NCBI GenBank assembly: GCA_016936435.1
Contig: JAFGXX010000235.1
Span: 1 to 42,954, forward strand
Length of the DNA: 42,954 nt
Source of the DNA: Bacteroidales bacterium
GTDB lineage: Bacteria > Bacteroidota > Bacteroidia > Bacteroidales > VadinHA17
Direction: 5' to 3'
The translations under genes and the position numbers were made by a program. Below, piece after piece: positions 31,101-40,300 of the stretch (within the stretch, counting starts at the first letter, position 1; the number at the start of each line of letters is the position of its first letter). The notes under the pieces were generated by a model. It did not search any database and was not told the origin of the DNA. It saw only the letters and a list, made by a program, of their open reading frames with translations.

Positions 31101-31664
31101 TTCGACATGGGAAATAACATCACCGAAGTTCCCCTCAAAAGGATACTGGGAATAAAGAACAGACGACAGGAAGGGTATCAGCAGATCAACATGTTCTGGG
31201 CCCCGGACTTCTGGCAGCCGGTAGTGCAATCGACATACTATGGAAAATATATTCTTTCATCTGTATATACACGTGCCGGAACAGGAGACAAATCTGTTAC
31301 ATGGAAAGCAAAAATCGAGGATCCAGGATACTATGACGTCTATTGCTACATCGGAAAACAAACGGGAGGAAGAGTTATGGTCGGAGTTCAGCGGGCAGGA
31401 CAGAGAGGAGCTCAGGGAGGACCGCCGGCAGGAGGCCCCGACGCAGGAGCTCAGGCTGAACCTCCTTACAAGGATATGCACTACCGGATCTATCACGATG
31501 AGGGAGTTGAAGAGATAACGGTGGATTTTGAAAATGCCGAGGGAGGATGGAACAAACTGGGACAGTATTATCTTTCTCCCGATACTGCAATAGTTGAGCT
31601 TACAAACCAGTCATCCGGAAGGATCGTCCTGGGAGATGCAATAAGGTGGGTTAAAATTAACTGA
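28182..31664 (+). CDS. Fusion: ABC-2 permease + degenerate M1-peptidase-like region + golvesin/Xly-like domain
   Basis: The protein has 1160 residues. Residues about 1-285 hold about seven membrane segments, an ABC-2 type permease (for example SISALAIFTGMNIGIF, AQSIVVIFLAADFL). Residues about 290-825 are predicted periplasmic and follow the order of M1 aminopeptidase-like regions: HWYPVPALNYYPSNPARIKV, FTPEKPLTGLTLAMGNYLSD, FNLVEVPVHFYSF (561-573), GPSYYFFRNNFYSTEYP, and KGDYLFNLLRGRAGIEKFNA. I find no HExxH zinc motif, so no peptidase activity is expected. A beta domain (about 826-985) carries a Gly-rich insert (848-871). Residues about 1003-1160 (FWAPDFWQPVVQSTYYGKY, GYYDVYCYI, LGDAIRWVKIN) look like the golvesin/Xly carbohydrate-binding-like domain. 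The preceding ABC ATPase is its likely motor. Related permease/M1 fusions are known in Bacteroidetes; the golvesin-like end I infer by pattern. Confidence 0.78.
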   Translation: MTLIHNIRTVAGYEATTLRRSWFFRLFSISALAIFTGMNIGIFSPVGDEDWSLVSFTSSIPHINLYLLNIAQSIVVIFLAADFLKRDKKVDTNEVLYTRSVSNFEYVMGKTFGILRLFLGLDILILLIGLVINIISKRMSIDLMAYLWYLIIICVPTIIFSLGLAFMLMSVIRNQAITFLLLLGLAATNMFWLWFRFGFLFDYMAFGLPVFRSEVAGFGNPELILNQRLLYFSLGMMLVMATILLFKRLPQSRLHMTIAWTFLVIFSLLAGVCGFNTWNLYHKDIISKNLVVETNRQFEEKAVASLISAFIEFRHFGDSYEADAKIVFVNDTKEDLTSYIFSLNPGLTVSKITSKEGDVSFKRINHIIQVDPSYALSPGFSDSLTILYSGTIDESFCYPDYIENEKESPYRIAMVNVDKRQAFLSDKYVLLTPESHWYPVPALNYYPSNPARIKVDYTDFTLRVKSATGLQPVAQGIRTNTDGTYLFTPEKPLTGLTLAMGNYLSDTLIVDSLKFISWYFPGNDYYKKDLSELRDTLNLLVRGIMRELETNFSTKYPFPTFNLVEVPVHFYSFPRMSTQTRAELQPSMALLPEKLSTLQNAGFGKQFTRQKKRMERSNQVITDKELQVRLFNNFVRNTFLNGTNFRIRNGQALNEPTRYMLGPSYYFFRNNFYSTEYPVINAVFESHLQKISQPGPGGGVRAMAGGLSDIDRANLILRQASFRDVLAMNPGSDTISAVLTVKGDYLFNLLRGRAGIEKFNAWFRKYIEDNEFKRIDIAEMNEEISKEFGFEFYPYLDDWFNIKEQPGFIFEKPVANEIIVGDRVRYLITFVVSNPEKVAGMFNVAFRTGGPGGGRGGGQMMTGAFRGGPGGGGRVAVTISMQGRGMEASDISRIVEVAPGQAKQIGIILDAQPRAMMINTLFSQNIPGEINIPITEIKKSRIGPENFEDSETEVTVPSRNMKGEIIVDNEDPGFDMGNNITEVPLKRILGIKNRRQEGYQQINMFWAPDFWQPVVQSTYYGKYILSSVYTRAGTGDKSVTWKAKIEDPGYYDVYCYIGKQTGGRVMVGVQRAGQRGAQGGPPAGGPDAGAQAEPPYKDMHYRIYHDEGVEEITVDFENAEGGWNKLGQYYLSPDTAIVELTNQSSGRIVLGDAIRWVKIN

Positions 31665-31675
31665 ATGATATCAAT

Positions 31676-33160
31676 ATGAATAAACTATTCAAAAAATGGA
31701 ACAGACCAATAATTGTCTGTTTAATGATAACGGCAAACCTGCTCAGTGCCTATTCCCAAAAGGCACTTACTCTCGAAGAGGCTCTGCAGATAGCGGAAAA
31801 CAACAGTCCTTCAATGAAAAGAACCAGGCTGAATCTTGTCCGGAGCAGGGAAAACCTGAATGCCCAGAACGCAGCTCTCAAATCACAGTTCTCACTGTCG
31901 GTGAACCCTATCCTCTACAACCAGAACCGTGAATTCAACGACCTGATATCTGAATGGAACTCAACAAGGAGCGTGGAGAGTTTTGGCAATTTCACCATAG
32001 CCCAGCCAATAGTGTTCACCGATGCAGTTCTGTCGCTGACAAACCGTTTCGGATACAAGGATTCATACAGTGAATATACCGACAAAACAACAAAAGGGTT
32101 CAGTAACAGGCTGTCGTTGAACCTCGATCAGCCTCTTTTCACATACAACAGGACGAAGCTGCAGCTCAGGGAGCTTCAACTGGCCCTGGAAAATGCACAG
32201 CTTAACTATGCAATACAGTTGCTGTCTCTTGAGAAAAGTGTGACACAGGCTTTCTACTATGTTTACCAGCAGCAGCAAAGCATGGAGATTTCCAACCAGG
32301 CTTTCCAGAATATGCAAAAGAGCTACGAAGTGTCAAAGGGCAAGGTTGAAGCGGGAATATCAGCACGCGAAGAGATGTTCCAGGCAGAGCTCAACCTTGC
32401 ATCCTCCAGATCGGAATATGAAAACAGCCAGGTATCATTCGAAAACGCCAAGGATGAATTCAAGTTGCTGATAGGAATGAGCCTATACGATGATTTTGCT
32501 GTTCTTCCAAATATTGAAGTTGACACCGTTCAGGTCGACATCGCTTTTGCAATCGACAAGGGACTGGCAAACAGGATGGAACTGAGGCAGAGCCAGATCT
32601 CCATAGAAACATCACAGTTCGACCTTATCCAGACAAAAGCAATGAATGAATTCAAGGGTAGCCTCGGCCTTTCTGTCGGTCTCTTCGGCGATAACGAGAA
32701 GTTCGGAAACGTGTACGAAAGTCCCACCGACAATGAAAGCGTGTCACTTTCGCTTAGCATTCCTCTCTGGGACTGGGGAGAGCGAAAATCAAGGATAAAG
32801 GCAACCGAAGCCAATATTGAATCGGCAAATATTTCATACGAAGAGGAAGAGAATAATATAATACTGGGTATCAGAAAAGTATACAGGAACCTTATAAACC
32901 TGCAGAACCAGATCGAGATCGCAAGACAGAATGTTGTCAATGCCCAGCTTACCTACGACCTCAACCTTGAAAAATATAAAAACGGAGACCTTACTGGCAT
33001 GGATCTCAATATATATCAGAACCAGCTTTCGGAGAAACAACTTTCCTATACCAACTCACTAATTTCCTACAAACTGGAACTGCTGAACCTCAAAATTCAG
33101 ACACTTTACGATTTTGAGACAAAATCGCAGGTAACCCCGGTTAAATCACTTGAAGAATAG
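31676..33160 (+). CDS. TolC-family outer membrane efflux protein
   Basis: This 494-residue protein has a signal peptide (ending near residue 28, LLSAYSQ) and then two TolC/OEP repeats. It starts KALTLEEALQIAENNSPSMK, the usual TolC entry, followed by long alternating helices (ALENAQLNYAIQLLSLEKSV; EVSKGKVEAGISAREEMFQA) and beta strands of the barrel. The second repeat shows SLSIPLWDWGERKSRIKATE and ENNIILGIRKVYRNLINLQN. As a trimer it forms the outer membrane exit duct for RND or ABC efflux. It is 11 nt after the permease fusion gene and 13 nt before the adaptor gene. Confidence 0.95.
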   Translation: MNKLFKKWNRPIIVCLMITANLLSAYSQKALTLEEALQIAENNSPSMKRTRLNLVRSRENLNAQNAALKSQFSLSVNPILYNQNREFNDLISEWNSTRSVESFGNFTIAQPIVFTDAVLSLTNRFGYKDSYSEYTDKTTKGFSNRLSLNLDQPLFTYNRTKLQLRELQLALENAQLNYAIQLLSLEKSVTQAFYYVYQQQQSMEISNQAFQNMQKSYEVSKGKVEAGISAREEMFQAELNLASSRSEYENSQVSFENAKDEFKLLIGMSLYDDFAVLPNIEVDTVQVDIAFAIDKGLANRMELRQSQISIETSQFDLIQTKAMNEFKGSLGLSVGLFGDNEKFGNVYESPTDNESVSLSLSIPLWDWGERKSRIKATEANIESANISYEEEENNIILGIRKVYRNLINLQNQIEIARQNVVNAQLTYDLNLEKYKNGDLTGMDLNIYQNQLSEKQLSYTNSLISYKLELLNLKIQTLYDFETKSQVTPVKSLEE

Positions 33161-33173
33161 AAAATATCAGAAT

Positions 33174-34226
33174 ATGAAAAAGAGAATTATACTATCAATT
33201 GCATTAATAACTGCAATAATGTCCTGCAGAAACCAGGATCAGAATCTTACAGCTGATGTTGAAATACCTGTAACTGTCGAGGATCTTAAGCCCCGGTCGA
33301 TAGAAGAATTTGTAAACACAACCGGCACTGCCTTCCCAAAGGGAGAGATCGAGCTTAAATCGAAAATTCCGGCTGCATATTTCCTCGAGCTTAATCCGCA
33401 GACCGGAAGGCTCTGGCAGCTTGGCGACAGGATCAGGACAGGTATGGTAATAGCCCGGCTCGAAGACGAAGAGTATGTAAACTCGGTAAAAATGGAAACA
33501 AACCAGCTTAACATGGAGCTGATGGAAACGGAGCTGAGGAAGCAGGAATCACTATATGAAAAGGGAGGCGTAACACTTAAAGAGCTCAAGACTGCCGGAA
33601 TAAACTATGAAAATGCTAAAACCACAGTCGCCAATTCCAGACTTCAGCTTCAGAAAACAAGGATCGTGGCACCTATCGACGGCGTAATTGTCGAACTCCC
33701 CTACTACACCCAGGGAACTGAAGTGGCATCAGGAGTCACAATAGCCAAAATAATGGACTACAAGACAATGTATATGGATGTCCAGCTTCCCGAAAAGTAT
33801 ATTACTGTTATAAAACCGGGGCAGAAAGTCAACCTTACTAACTACACTATTCCCAACGACACCATAATAGGCAACATAACCCAGCTTTCTCCTGCCATCG
33901 ACCCTGATACCAGAACATTCAGGGGAACAATAGCTGTCGACAACAAAGAATACCTCCTGCGGCCCGGAATGTTTGTAAAAGCCGATATCATAACCGCAAG
34001 AAAAGACTCGGCCATAGTTATACCGAAGAGTATTATCCTGTCAAGACAGAGAGGCAAGACAGTTTTCACTGTCGACCGGGGGATTGCTGTTGAAAAGGTA
34101 ATACTTACAGGCCTTGAAAACCTGACCGAAGTGGAAGTAACCAGAGGCCTTGTAAAAGACGAACGTATTGTAACAAGCGGATTCGAGACTCTGAGTAACA
34201 GGTCGAAGGTCAAAATCATCAGATAA
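33174..34226 (+). CDS. RND efflux periplasmic adaptor (membrane fusion protein), lipoprotein
   Basis: I choose the ATG at 33174, which gives 350 residues and a lipoprotein signal KKRIILSIALITAIMSC with lipidation at Cys18. An earlier in-frame TTG at 33150 overlaps the TolC gene end and would bury the signal. The order is a barrel-sandwich (lipoyl) half, a hairpin (MELMETELRKQESLYEKGGV), the second lipoyl half (KTRIVAPIDGVIVELPYYTQ), a beta-barrel (DVQLPEKYITVIKPGQKVNL), and the membrane-proximal domain. It links the TolC duct to inner membrane pumps. The short hairpin indicates a compact adaptor. It lies 13 nt after the TolC gene and 7 nt before the RND gene. Confidence 0.95.
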   Translation: MKKRIILSIALITAIMSCRNQDQNLTADVEIPVTVEDLKPRSIEEFVNTTGTAFPKGEIELKSKIPAAYFLELNPQTGRLWQLGDRIRTGMVIARLEDEEYVNSVKMETNQLNMELMETELRKQESLYEKGGVTLKELKTAGINYENAKTTVANSRLQLQKTRIVAPIDGVIVELPYYTQGTEVASGVTIAKIMDYKTMYMDVQLPEKYITVIKPGQKVNLTNYTIPNDTIIGNITQLSPAIDPDTRTFRGTIAVDNKEYLLRPGMFVKADIITARKDSAIVIPKSIILSRQRGKTVFTVDRGIAVEKVILTGLENLTEVEVTRGLVKDERIVTSGFETLSNRSKVKIIR

Positions 34227-34233
34227 AACTTTT

Positions 34234-37200
34234 ATGAACGCCATTGCACGATTTGCAGTTAAATATCCGGTAACGATCCTGATGCTTGTTCTGGGTATAG
34301 TCCTTCTCGGGTTTATTTCTTTCGGGAAGCTTGGAACAGACCTCTTTCCCGATCTGAACAACCCGAAGATTTATGTTGAGCTTTCTGCCGGGGAAAAACC
34401 ACCGGAGGAGATCGAAAAGAACTATGTCGACCAGATTGAGTCTCTCGCCATGCGACAGAACAGCGTAACACAGGTTTCATCGGTTTCACGTGCCGGTTCG
34501 GCAAGCATAACCGTCGAATACAGCTGGAACAAGGATATGGACGAAGCATTCCTCGATCTTCAGAAAGAATTAAACTCATTCAGTCAGAACTCTGACCTTG
34601 AGGAATTTACAATTTCACAATACGATCCGAATGCTACTCCTGTGATGATCGTCGGCCTTAAAAATGAACGGATAACAAATATGGAAGAACTCCGGAAGGT
34701 GGCCGAAAATTACATCCGCAACGAGCTGGTAAGAATAGAAGGTGTAGCCGACGTAAGGATCATTGGCAGGGAAGAAAGTGAGGTTGTGGTAGAGACCAAC
34801 AGGTACATGCTTGAATCTTTCGGACTTACTGCCGACGGAATAGCCTCACAGATAAGCAATTATAACCGTAATGTGTCGGGCGGATCCATCGTCGAAATGG
34901 GAACCAGATATGTCGTGAAAGGAGTAAGTGTGCTTCAGGACCTTTCGGATCTTGAGAATATCATAGTCGGTTTCAAACAGCCATCATCTTCAACCTCATC
35001 TGCTGCAGCATCATCAGCTGCATCGGCAGCCACATCGGAAAGGATACCCGTTTACCTCAGGGATGTTGCTAAAGTCAGCTTCATCAACAAAGACCCTGAG
35101 AATATTGTTACAATAAACGGAGAGAGATGTATTAGTCTGGCTGTATACAAAGAACCCAAGTACAATACCGTCGATGCGGTTAAAAGCCTGGAGGAGGCAA
35201 TAGCCACAATGACACGTGCTTTGCCGGGTTATGAATTCATTAAGGTTCTCGATCAGGGAAAATATATCGACAATGCCATCGGTGAGGTAAAAAACACTCT
35301 GCTGCTTGGCATCCTGCTGGCGGTATTCGTGTTATACATCTTCCTCCGACGACTCGGGACCACCCTTGTTATAAGTATAGCCATACCGGTATCGATAATA
35401 GCGACATTCAACCTGATGTACTTCAATAATCTCACCCTCAACATTATGACTCTGGGAGGACTTGCCCTTGGAGCAGGTATGCTTGTCGACAATGCTATTG
35501 TGGTACTGGAAAACATAACAAGGTATCGCGAAGAAGGAATGAACCTGCAGGAAGCTGTGATAAAAGGGACCGGGCAGGTAGGCGGAGCGATAGTGGCAGC
35601 CACCATTACAACTATCGTCGTCTTTCTTCCGATCGTTTATCTTCAGGGAGCATCAGGTGAATTGTTCCGTGACCAGGCCTGGACAGTTGCCTTTTCGCTC
35701 CTTTCATCGCTGCTGGTAGCCCTGCTTGTTATTCCCATGCTTGTTTCTGTATTTTTCGCCGGAAATAGTGAAAAGGGAAAGCTGACAGCTCCGATACGTT
35801 TTAACTGGTATACAAGGATCCTTGAAAAAGTTATTGATAAAAGGAACCTGGTAATCCTGGGCGCTGTGATCCTCCTGGCCGGAACTGCACTGCTTGTTCC
35901 CGGTCTGGGAAGTGAATTTATGCCGAGATCGGAGTCGGCTGAATTCACAGTAGAACTAAGGCTCCCTGAAGGAACCAGCCTGGAAAGGACATTCGGAACA
36001 GCTGTAAAGACAGAAGAGATAATCAGAGAGCTGATGGGAGAAAAAATCTTTCTCATTTACAGCCAGTCAGGTGAAGACAACACCTCTTCATCAGGCCAGA
36101 CAGAATCGGCAAGGGGTGAAAATACGGCGTCTCTCAAGGTAATTCTGAAAAATGAATTCGCCGGTGAAACTGAAAATGCAATTACCATGATACAGAGTTA
36201 CCTGAAAGAGGTCCCGGACCTCGAGGTGACATTTTCGAGGGAAGAGAGCGCTTTGCAGGCATCACTGGGAACAAGCGGATCGCCATTTGCCCTTGAAATT
36301 GCAGGAGAAGATTACACTGAGCTTGAGAATATCCTTAAACAGGCCCGTTCCATACTTGAAAATAACAAGGGACTATATAACTTTACCACATCGATGGATG
36401 AAGGCACACCCGAAGTGGAGGTCTCTATCGACCGGTTCAGGACAAGCTATTACGGTGCTTCGGTTGAAAACATAGTATCACAGATAAGAAGTTACCTCCA
36501 GGGTTCCTCAGCAGGAAATTTTGATAAAGACGGTGAACTCAAGGACATCACAATAAGTCTCGGTGATATCTCACTAAGCCAGCTTAACGACCTGATGATA
36601 ACTGCAGGAAATGTCAGGGTACCTCTGAGCGAACTGGCGACAATACAGAAAGTAGTGACTCCCCGTGAAATCACCAGGCGAAACCAGTCACGCACAAGTT
36701 ACGTCTACGCAATGGTCTCACCCGGAACAGCATTCGACAGAGTTGTAAAAGATGCCGGTGAATCCCTTAAAGTGATAAGCCTGCCTCCCGATTACAAGAT
36801 GACATTCACAGGGGAAGAGATTAAAAGAAAAGAATCAACTTCAAATCTCACCTTTGCACTTATACTCTCACTTGTGCTGGTATTCATGGTCCTTGCTGCA
36901 CAGTTTGAATCCGTCATCCAGCCTTTTATTATAATGCTTACCATTCCTCTTGCAGGAGTAGGTACTATTCTTACTTTCTTCCTGCTCGGGAAACCGCTGA
37001 ATATGATGGCATATATCGGAATAATAATGTTGGGCGGAATAGCTGTCAACAATGCAATAATATATATTGACAGGATAAATCAGCTCCGGGAATCAGGCAT
37101 GAACAAAAGAGAAGCCGTTATTGCAGCAGGATCACAACGTATCAGACCTATCCTGATGACAAGTCTCACAACCATACTGGCGCTTCTGCCCCTTACTCTG

Positions 37201-37374
37201 GGGATCGGGGAAAGCGCTTCACTGAGATCGCCGATGGCACTCGCTGTAATAGGAGGTCTCTTCTCATCAACCCTTCTCACACTGATAATTATACCTTCAG
37301 TTTACTGGGTTCTTGATTCTTTCAGCGCTTACCTGAGAGGAATAGGTAAACCGGTTTCTGAACCTGTCAAATAA
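34234..37374 (+). CDS. RND family efflux pump (AcrB-like), subunit 1
   Basis: This 1046-residue pump has two RND halves: TM1 at residues 13-31, a periplasmic porter domain, TM2-TM6 (from about 345), a second porter domain (about 570-865), and TM8-TM12. The proton-relay Asp is Asp419 in GAGMLVDNAIVVLENI. The second Asp of the DD pair in AcrB is Asn420 here, and the AcrB TM10 Lys position reads Val-Asn-Asn (938-940), as in many non-AcrB RND pumps. A Ser/Ala-rich stretch (251-268) interrupts the docking region just before IPVYLRDVAKV. Drug, lipid or other amphiphile export is likely. A second RND gene follows after 14 nt, suggesting a heteromeric pump. Confidence 0.95.
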   Translation: MNAIARFAVKYPVTILMLVLGIVLLGFISFGKLGTDLFPDLNNPKIYVELSAGEKPPEEIEKNYVDQIESLAMRQNSVTQVSSVSRAGSASITVEYSWNKDMDEAFLDLQKELNSFSQNSDLEEFTISQYDPNATPVMIVGLKNERITNMEELRKVAENYIRNELVRIEGVADVRIIGREESEVVVETNRYMLESFGLTADGIASQISNYNRNVSGGSIVEMGTRYVVKGVSVLQDLSDLENIIVGFKQPSSSTSSAAASSAASAATSERIPVYLRDVAKVSFINKDPENIVTINGERCISLAVYKEPKYNTVDAVKSLEEAIATMTRALPGYEFIKVLDQGKYIDNAIGEVKNTLLLGILLAVFVLYIFLRRLGTTLVISIAIPVSIIATFNLMYFNNLTLNIMTLGGLALGAGMLVDNAIVVLENITRYREEGMNLQEAVIKGTGQVGGAIVAATITTIVVFLPIVYLQGASGELFRDQAWTVAFSLLSSLLVALLVIPMLVSVFFAGNSEKGKLTAPIRFNWYTRILEKVIDKRNLVILGAVILLAGTALLVPGLGSEFMPRSESAEFTVELRLPEGTSLERTFGTAVKTEEIIRELMGEKIFLIYSQSGEDNTSSSGQTESARGENTASLKVILKNEFAGETENAITMIQSYLKEVPDLEVTFSREESALQASLGTSGSPFALEIAGEDYTELENILKQARSILENNKGLYNFTTSMDEGTPEVEVSIDRFRTSYYGASVENIVSQIRSYLQGSSAGNFDKDGELKDITISLGDISLSQLNDLMITAGNVRVPLSELATIQKVVTPREITRRNQSRTSYVYAMVSPGTAFDRVVKDAGESLKVISLPPDYKMTFTGEEIKRKESTSNLTFALILSLVLVFMVLAAQFESVIQPFIIMLTIPLAGVGTILTFFLLGKPLNMMAYIGIIMLGGIAVNNAIIYIDRINQLRESGMNKREAVIAAGSQRIRPILMTSLTTILALLPLTLGIGESASLRSPMALAVIGGLFSSTLLTLIIIPSVYWVLDSFSAYLRGIGKPVSEPVK

Positions 37375-37388
37375 TTAACAAGGCAAGA

Positions 37389-40300
37389 ATGGATTTCATT
37401 TTAAAGAGAAGGATCCTGATCAGCATGCTCTTCCTGGGGCTGTCAATGCTTGGCTATATATCCTACAAAAACCTGTCAATGGAGCTGATACCCAATTTCC
37501 AGCTGCCGGGTATGATCGTGCAGGTAGGCACCATGCTTGAAACAGATCCTTCCTATATTGAATCGCAGGCTGTTATACCGATCGAAGGAGCTATCGGAAC
37601 ACTGGATAATGTAGAAAAGATAGAATCAAATATCACCTCACGTTATGGCACAATAACGATTTATTTCACCCAGAATGCCGATCTGAAATATGCAAATCTC
37701 AAACTACAGGAAAAAATAGACATAGTAAGAGGTTCCATCCCCGACGACTTTATTATCAACGTGATAAAGGTAGACCTCGAACAAATGACAAACCAGTTCA
37801 TGTCGTTGCAGATAAGAGGAGAAGGAGGCGTCGACAGAATACGCAATATAGCGGACCGTGAGATAAAGCCTAAATTTGAGAACATCGACGGCATTGCAGG
37901 AGTACAGGTCTATGGCGGACAGGAAAACTCAATAGAAGTCCGGCTCGACGAGAAAGCCTGCGAGGCTATCGGAATAACTCCTAATCAGATAAGCAGTCTG
38001 CTCAACAACAATGGCAGGGATAAAACTTTTGCAGGAAAAGTTGTAGATGGAAACAATGAATATTTCGTAAATGTTACTTCCGAATATACCGACGTTCGTG
38101 AAATAGGAAGCATCATTGTAAAAAAGCAGGGTCCTATTCTCCTGAGGGACATAGCTGAAATTTTCTACGGTGTCAAGGAAGAAACTTCCTACAGCAGGGT
38201 GAATGGTATGGACGCCGTCACCATGAACCTTGTGAATGATAACCAGGCAAACCTTATTCAGCTTTCACACGACGCTCTCGACGAGGTGAACAGGATCAAC
38301 AGGGATCTTGCTGCTAAAGGAATTGAAATAGCCGTACAGTATAACAGTGCGGAAACAATGGAGAAAAATATCGACCAGATAATAAACCTGGCAATAACAG
38401 GCGCTGTTCTCGCCGTTCTTATCCTGTGGTTTTTCCTCCGTAACATTAAACTTGTCACTGTCATTGCAGTCTCTATACCCGTCTCTGTTTATATTGCATT
38501 CAACTTCTTCTATGCCAGGGACATATCACTAAACAGTCTAACCCTGGTAGGTATAGCCCTTGCTATCGGGATGCTGGTCGACAATTCGGTAGTGGTTCTC
38601 GAGAATATTTATCGACTATCGGGGACAGGGAAGGATTATACCTCCTCGGTCAAACAGGGAACAAGGGAGGTATGGAAAGCTATTTTCGCCGCCACCCTTA
38701 CAACAACGGCTGTTTTCCTGCCCTTTCTTTTTACTTCAAATTTTCTGGTTAAGATCATCGGGGAAAACATCGGGGTCTCTATAATTTCAACACTACTTGT
38801 TTCTCTATGTGTGGCTCTTATCTTTATTCCAATGGCAACAAACTTCCTGCTGTCAGGTCAGTCGGGAGGTAATACGGAAATATTCAAAAGACTGTCAATA
38901 CACGACAGGCTGATCCAGATATACTACATGGTGCTGAAAGCCAGCATGAGGAAACCTGCCACCACGATACTTGGAACCCTGACTCTTTTTTTCGCTGCCC
39001 TTCTGATAAGCCTTACCGTGAGTCTGAGCACTACCCAGGAGATCAACACTCCCGATTTCAGGCTCAGTGTCACGATGCCCACGGGATCTACTCTCGAAAA
39101 AACCGACGCAGTAGTGACCGAAATTGAGTCACGGCTCGAATCACTGGCTGAAAAGGAGGACCTTACAAGCCGTATCGAGGAAGAACAGGCGACGGTAACC
39201 ATCAGTCTGAAGGAAAACTGGGACAAAGAAAGCAAGAGAAGCCTTCCTGAAATAAAAAATGATATTTCCGAAAGGATCAAAAATATCAGCACTGCTGAGA
39301 TCAGCATGGATGATGTCTCAACAAGCGGAGGATTCACAGGAGGAGGAAGCGGAATGGAAACGGTAAATCCCGGAGAAGGTTTTATGAACATGCTGGGTAT
39401 TGGCTCATCTTCCGAAAGTGTGCTCATAAAAGGTCAGAATTTCGACGAAATGAAAAACCTGGCCGACGATATAGAAACATATATCGATGAACTCACAACC
39501 ATAGAACGTGTTAACGTTAATGTTCAGGATAATAAGCCGGAGGTACAGCTTCACTTCGATATGGACTATATTGGTCGCAACAATTTCACCCTCATGAATC
39601 TTGCGTCGTCGCTGAATTCTTTCGGACGGGAATATTCTTCAGGGGCAACCTTCAAACAGGGTGCCGAATCGTACGACATAATAATAAAATATGCAACAGC
39701 CGACTCACTGGAAGAAGAAAATACCGAAAAAACAATAGACGACCTGAAAAAGCTTGAAGTCAGCAACGCTTCAGGCGCTGTGATGGAGATGGAGGAACTG
39801 GCAGGAATTATCTTTTCTTATGGCATGGGTAACATCCACAGGGAAAATCAGGAAAAAAGGGTAACAGTAACATATAGTTTCACCGACGAGATCAAGTCTT
39901 CAAAGGACCTTCTTGAAGGAGCACGGGCAGAGATACAGTCAATAGTTAACGGAATGAATATCCCTGCAGGCATTGCAGTGGAGGTAATTCAGGAGGAAGA
40001 TCAGTTTACCGAGTTTTACAAGCTTATCGGTATAGCTTTCCTGCTTATCTACATGATCCTGGCAGCAGTTTTTGAATCACTTACCCTGCCGTTTGTTCTC
40101 CTGTTCAGCATACCACTTGCGGCCCTGGGTGCACTTATCGGACTTATTCTTACCGGTAATTCGCTTATAAACGCCAATACCCTTATGGGACTTCTTATCC
40201 TGCTGGGTGTAGTCGTAAATAATGGTATCATCCTCATTGACTATACAAATATCCTCCGCAAAAGGGGCTTCCGGAGGTCAAGAGCACTGATGACGGCCGG

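Noticed and set aside
33150-33173. Upstream TTG start for the adaptor gene, adding eight residues
   Set aside because: It overlaps the end of the TolC gene and puts a charged stretch before a clean lipoprotein signal; the ATG at 33174 fits better.
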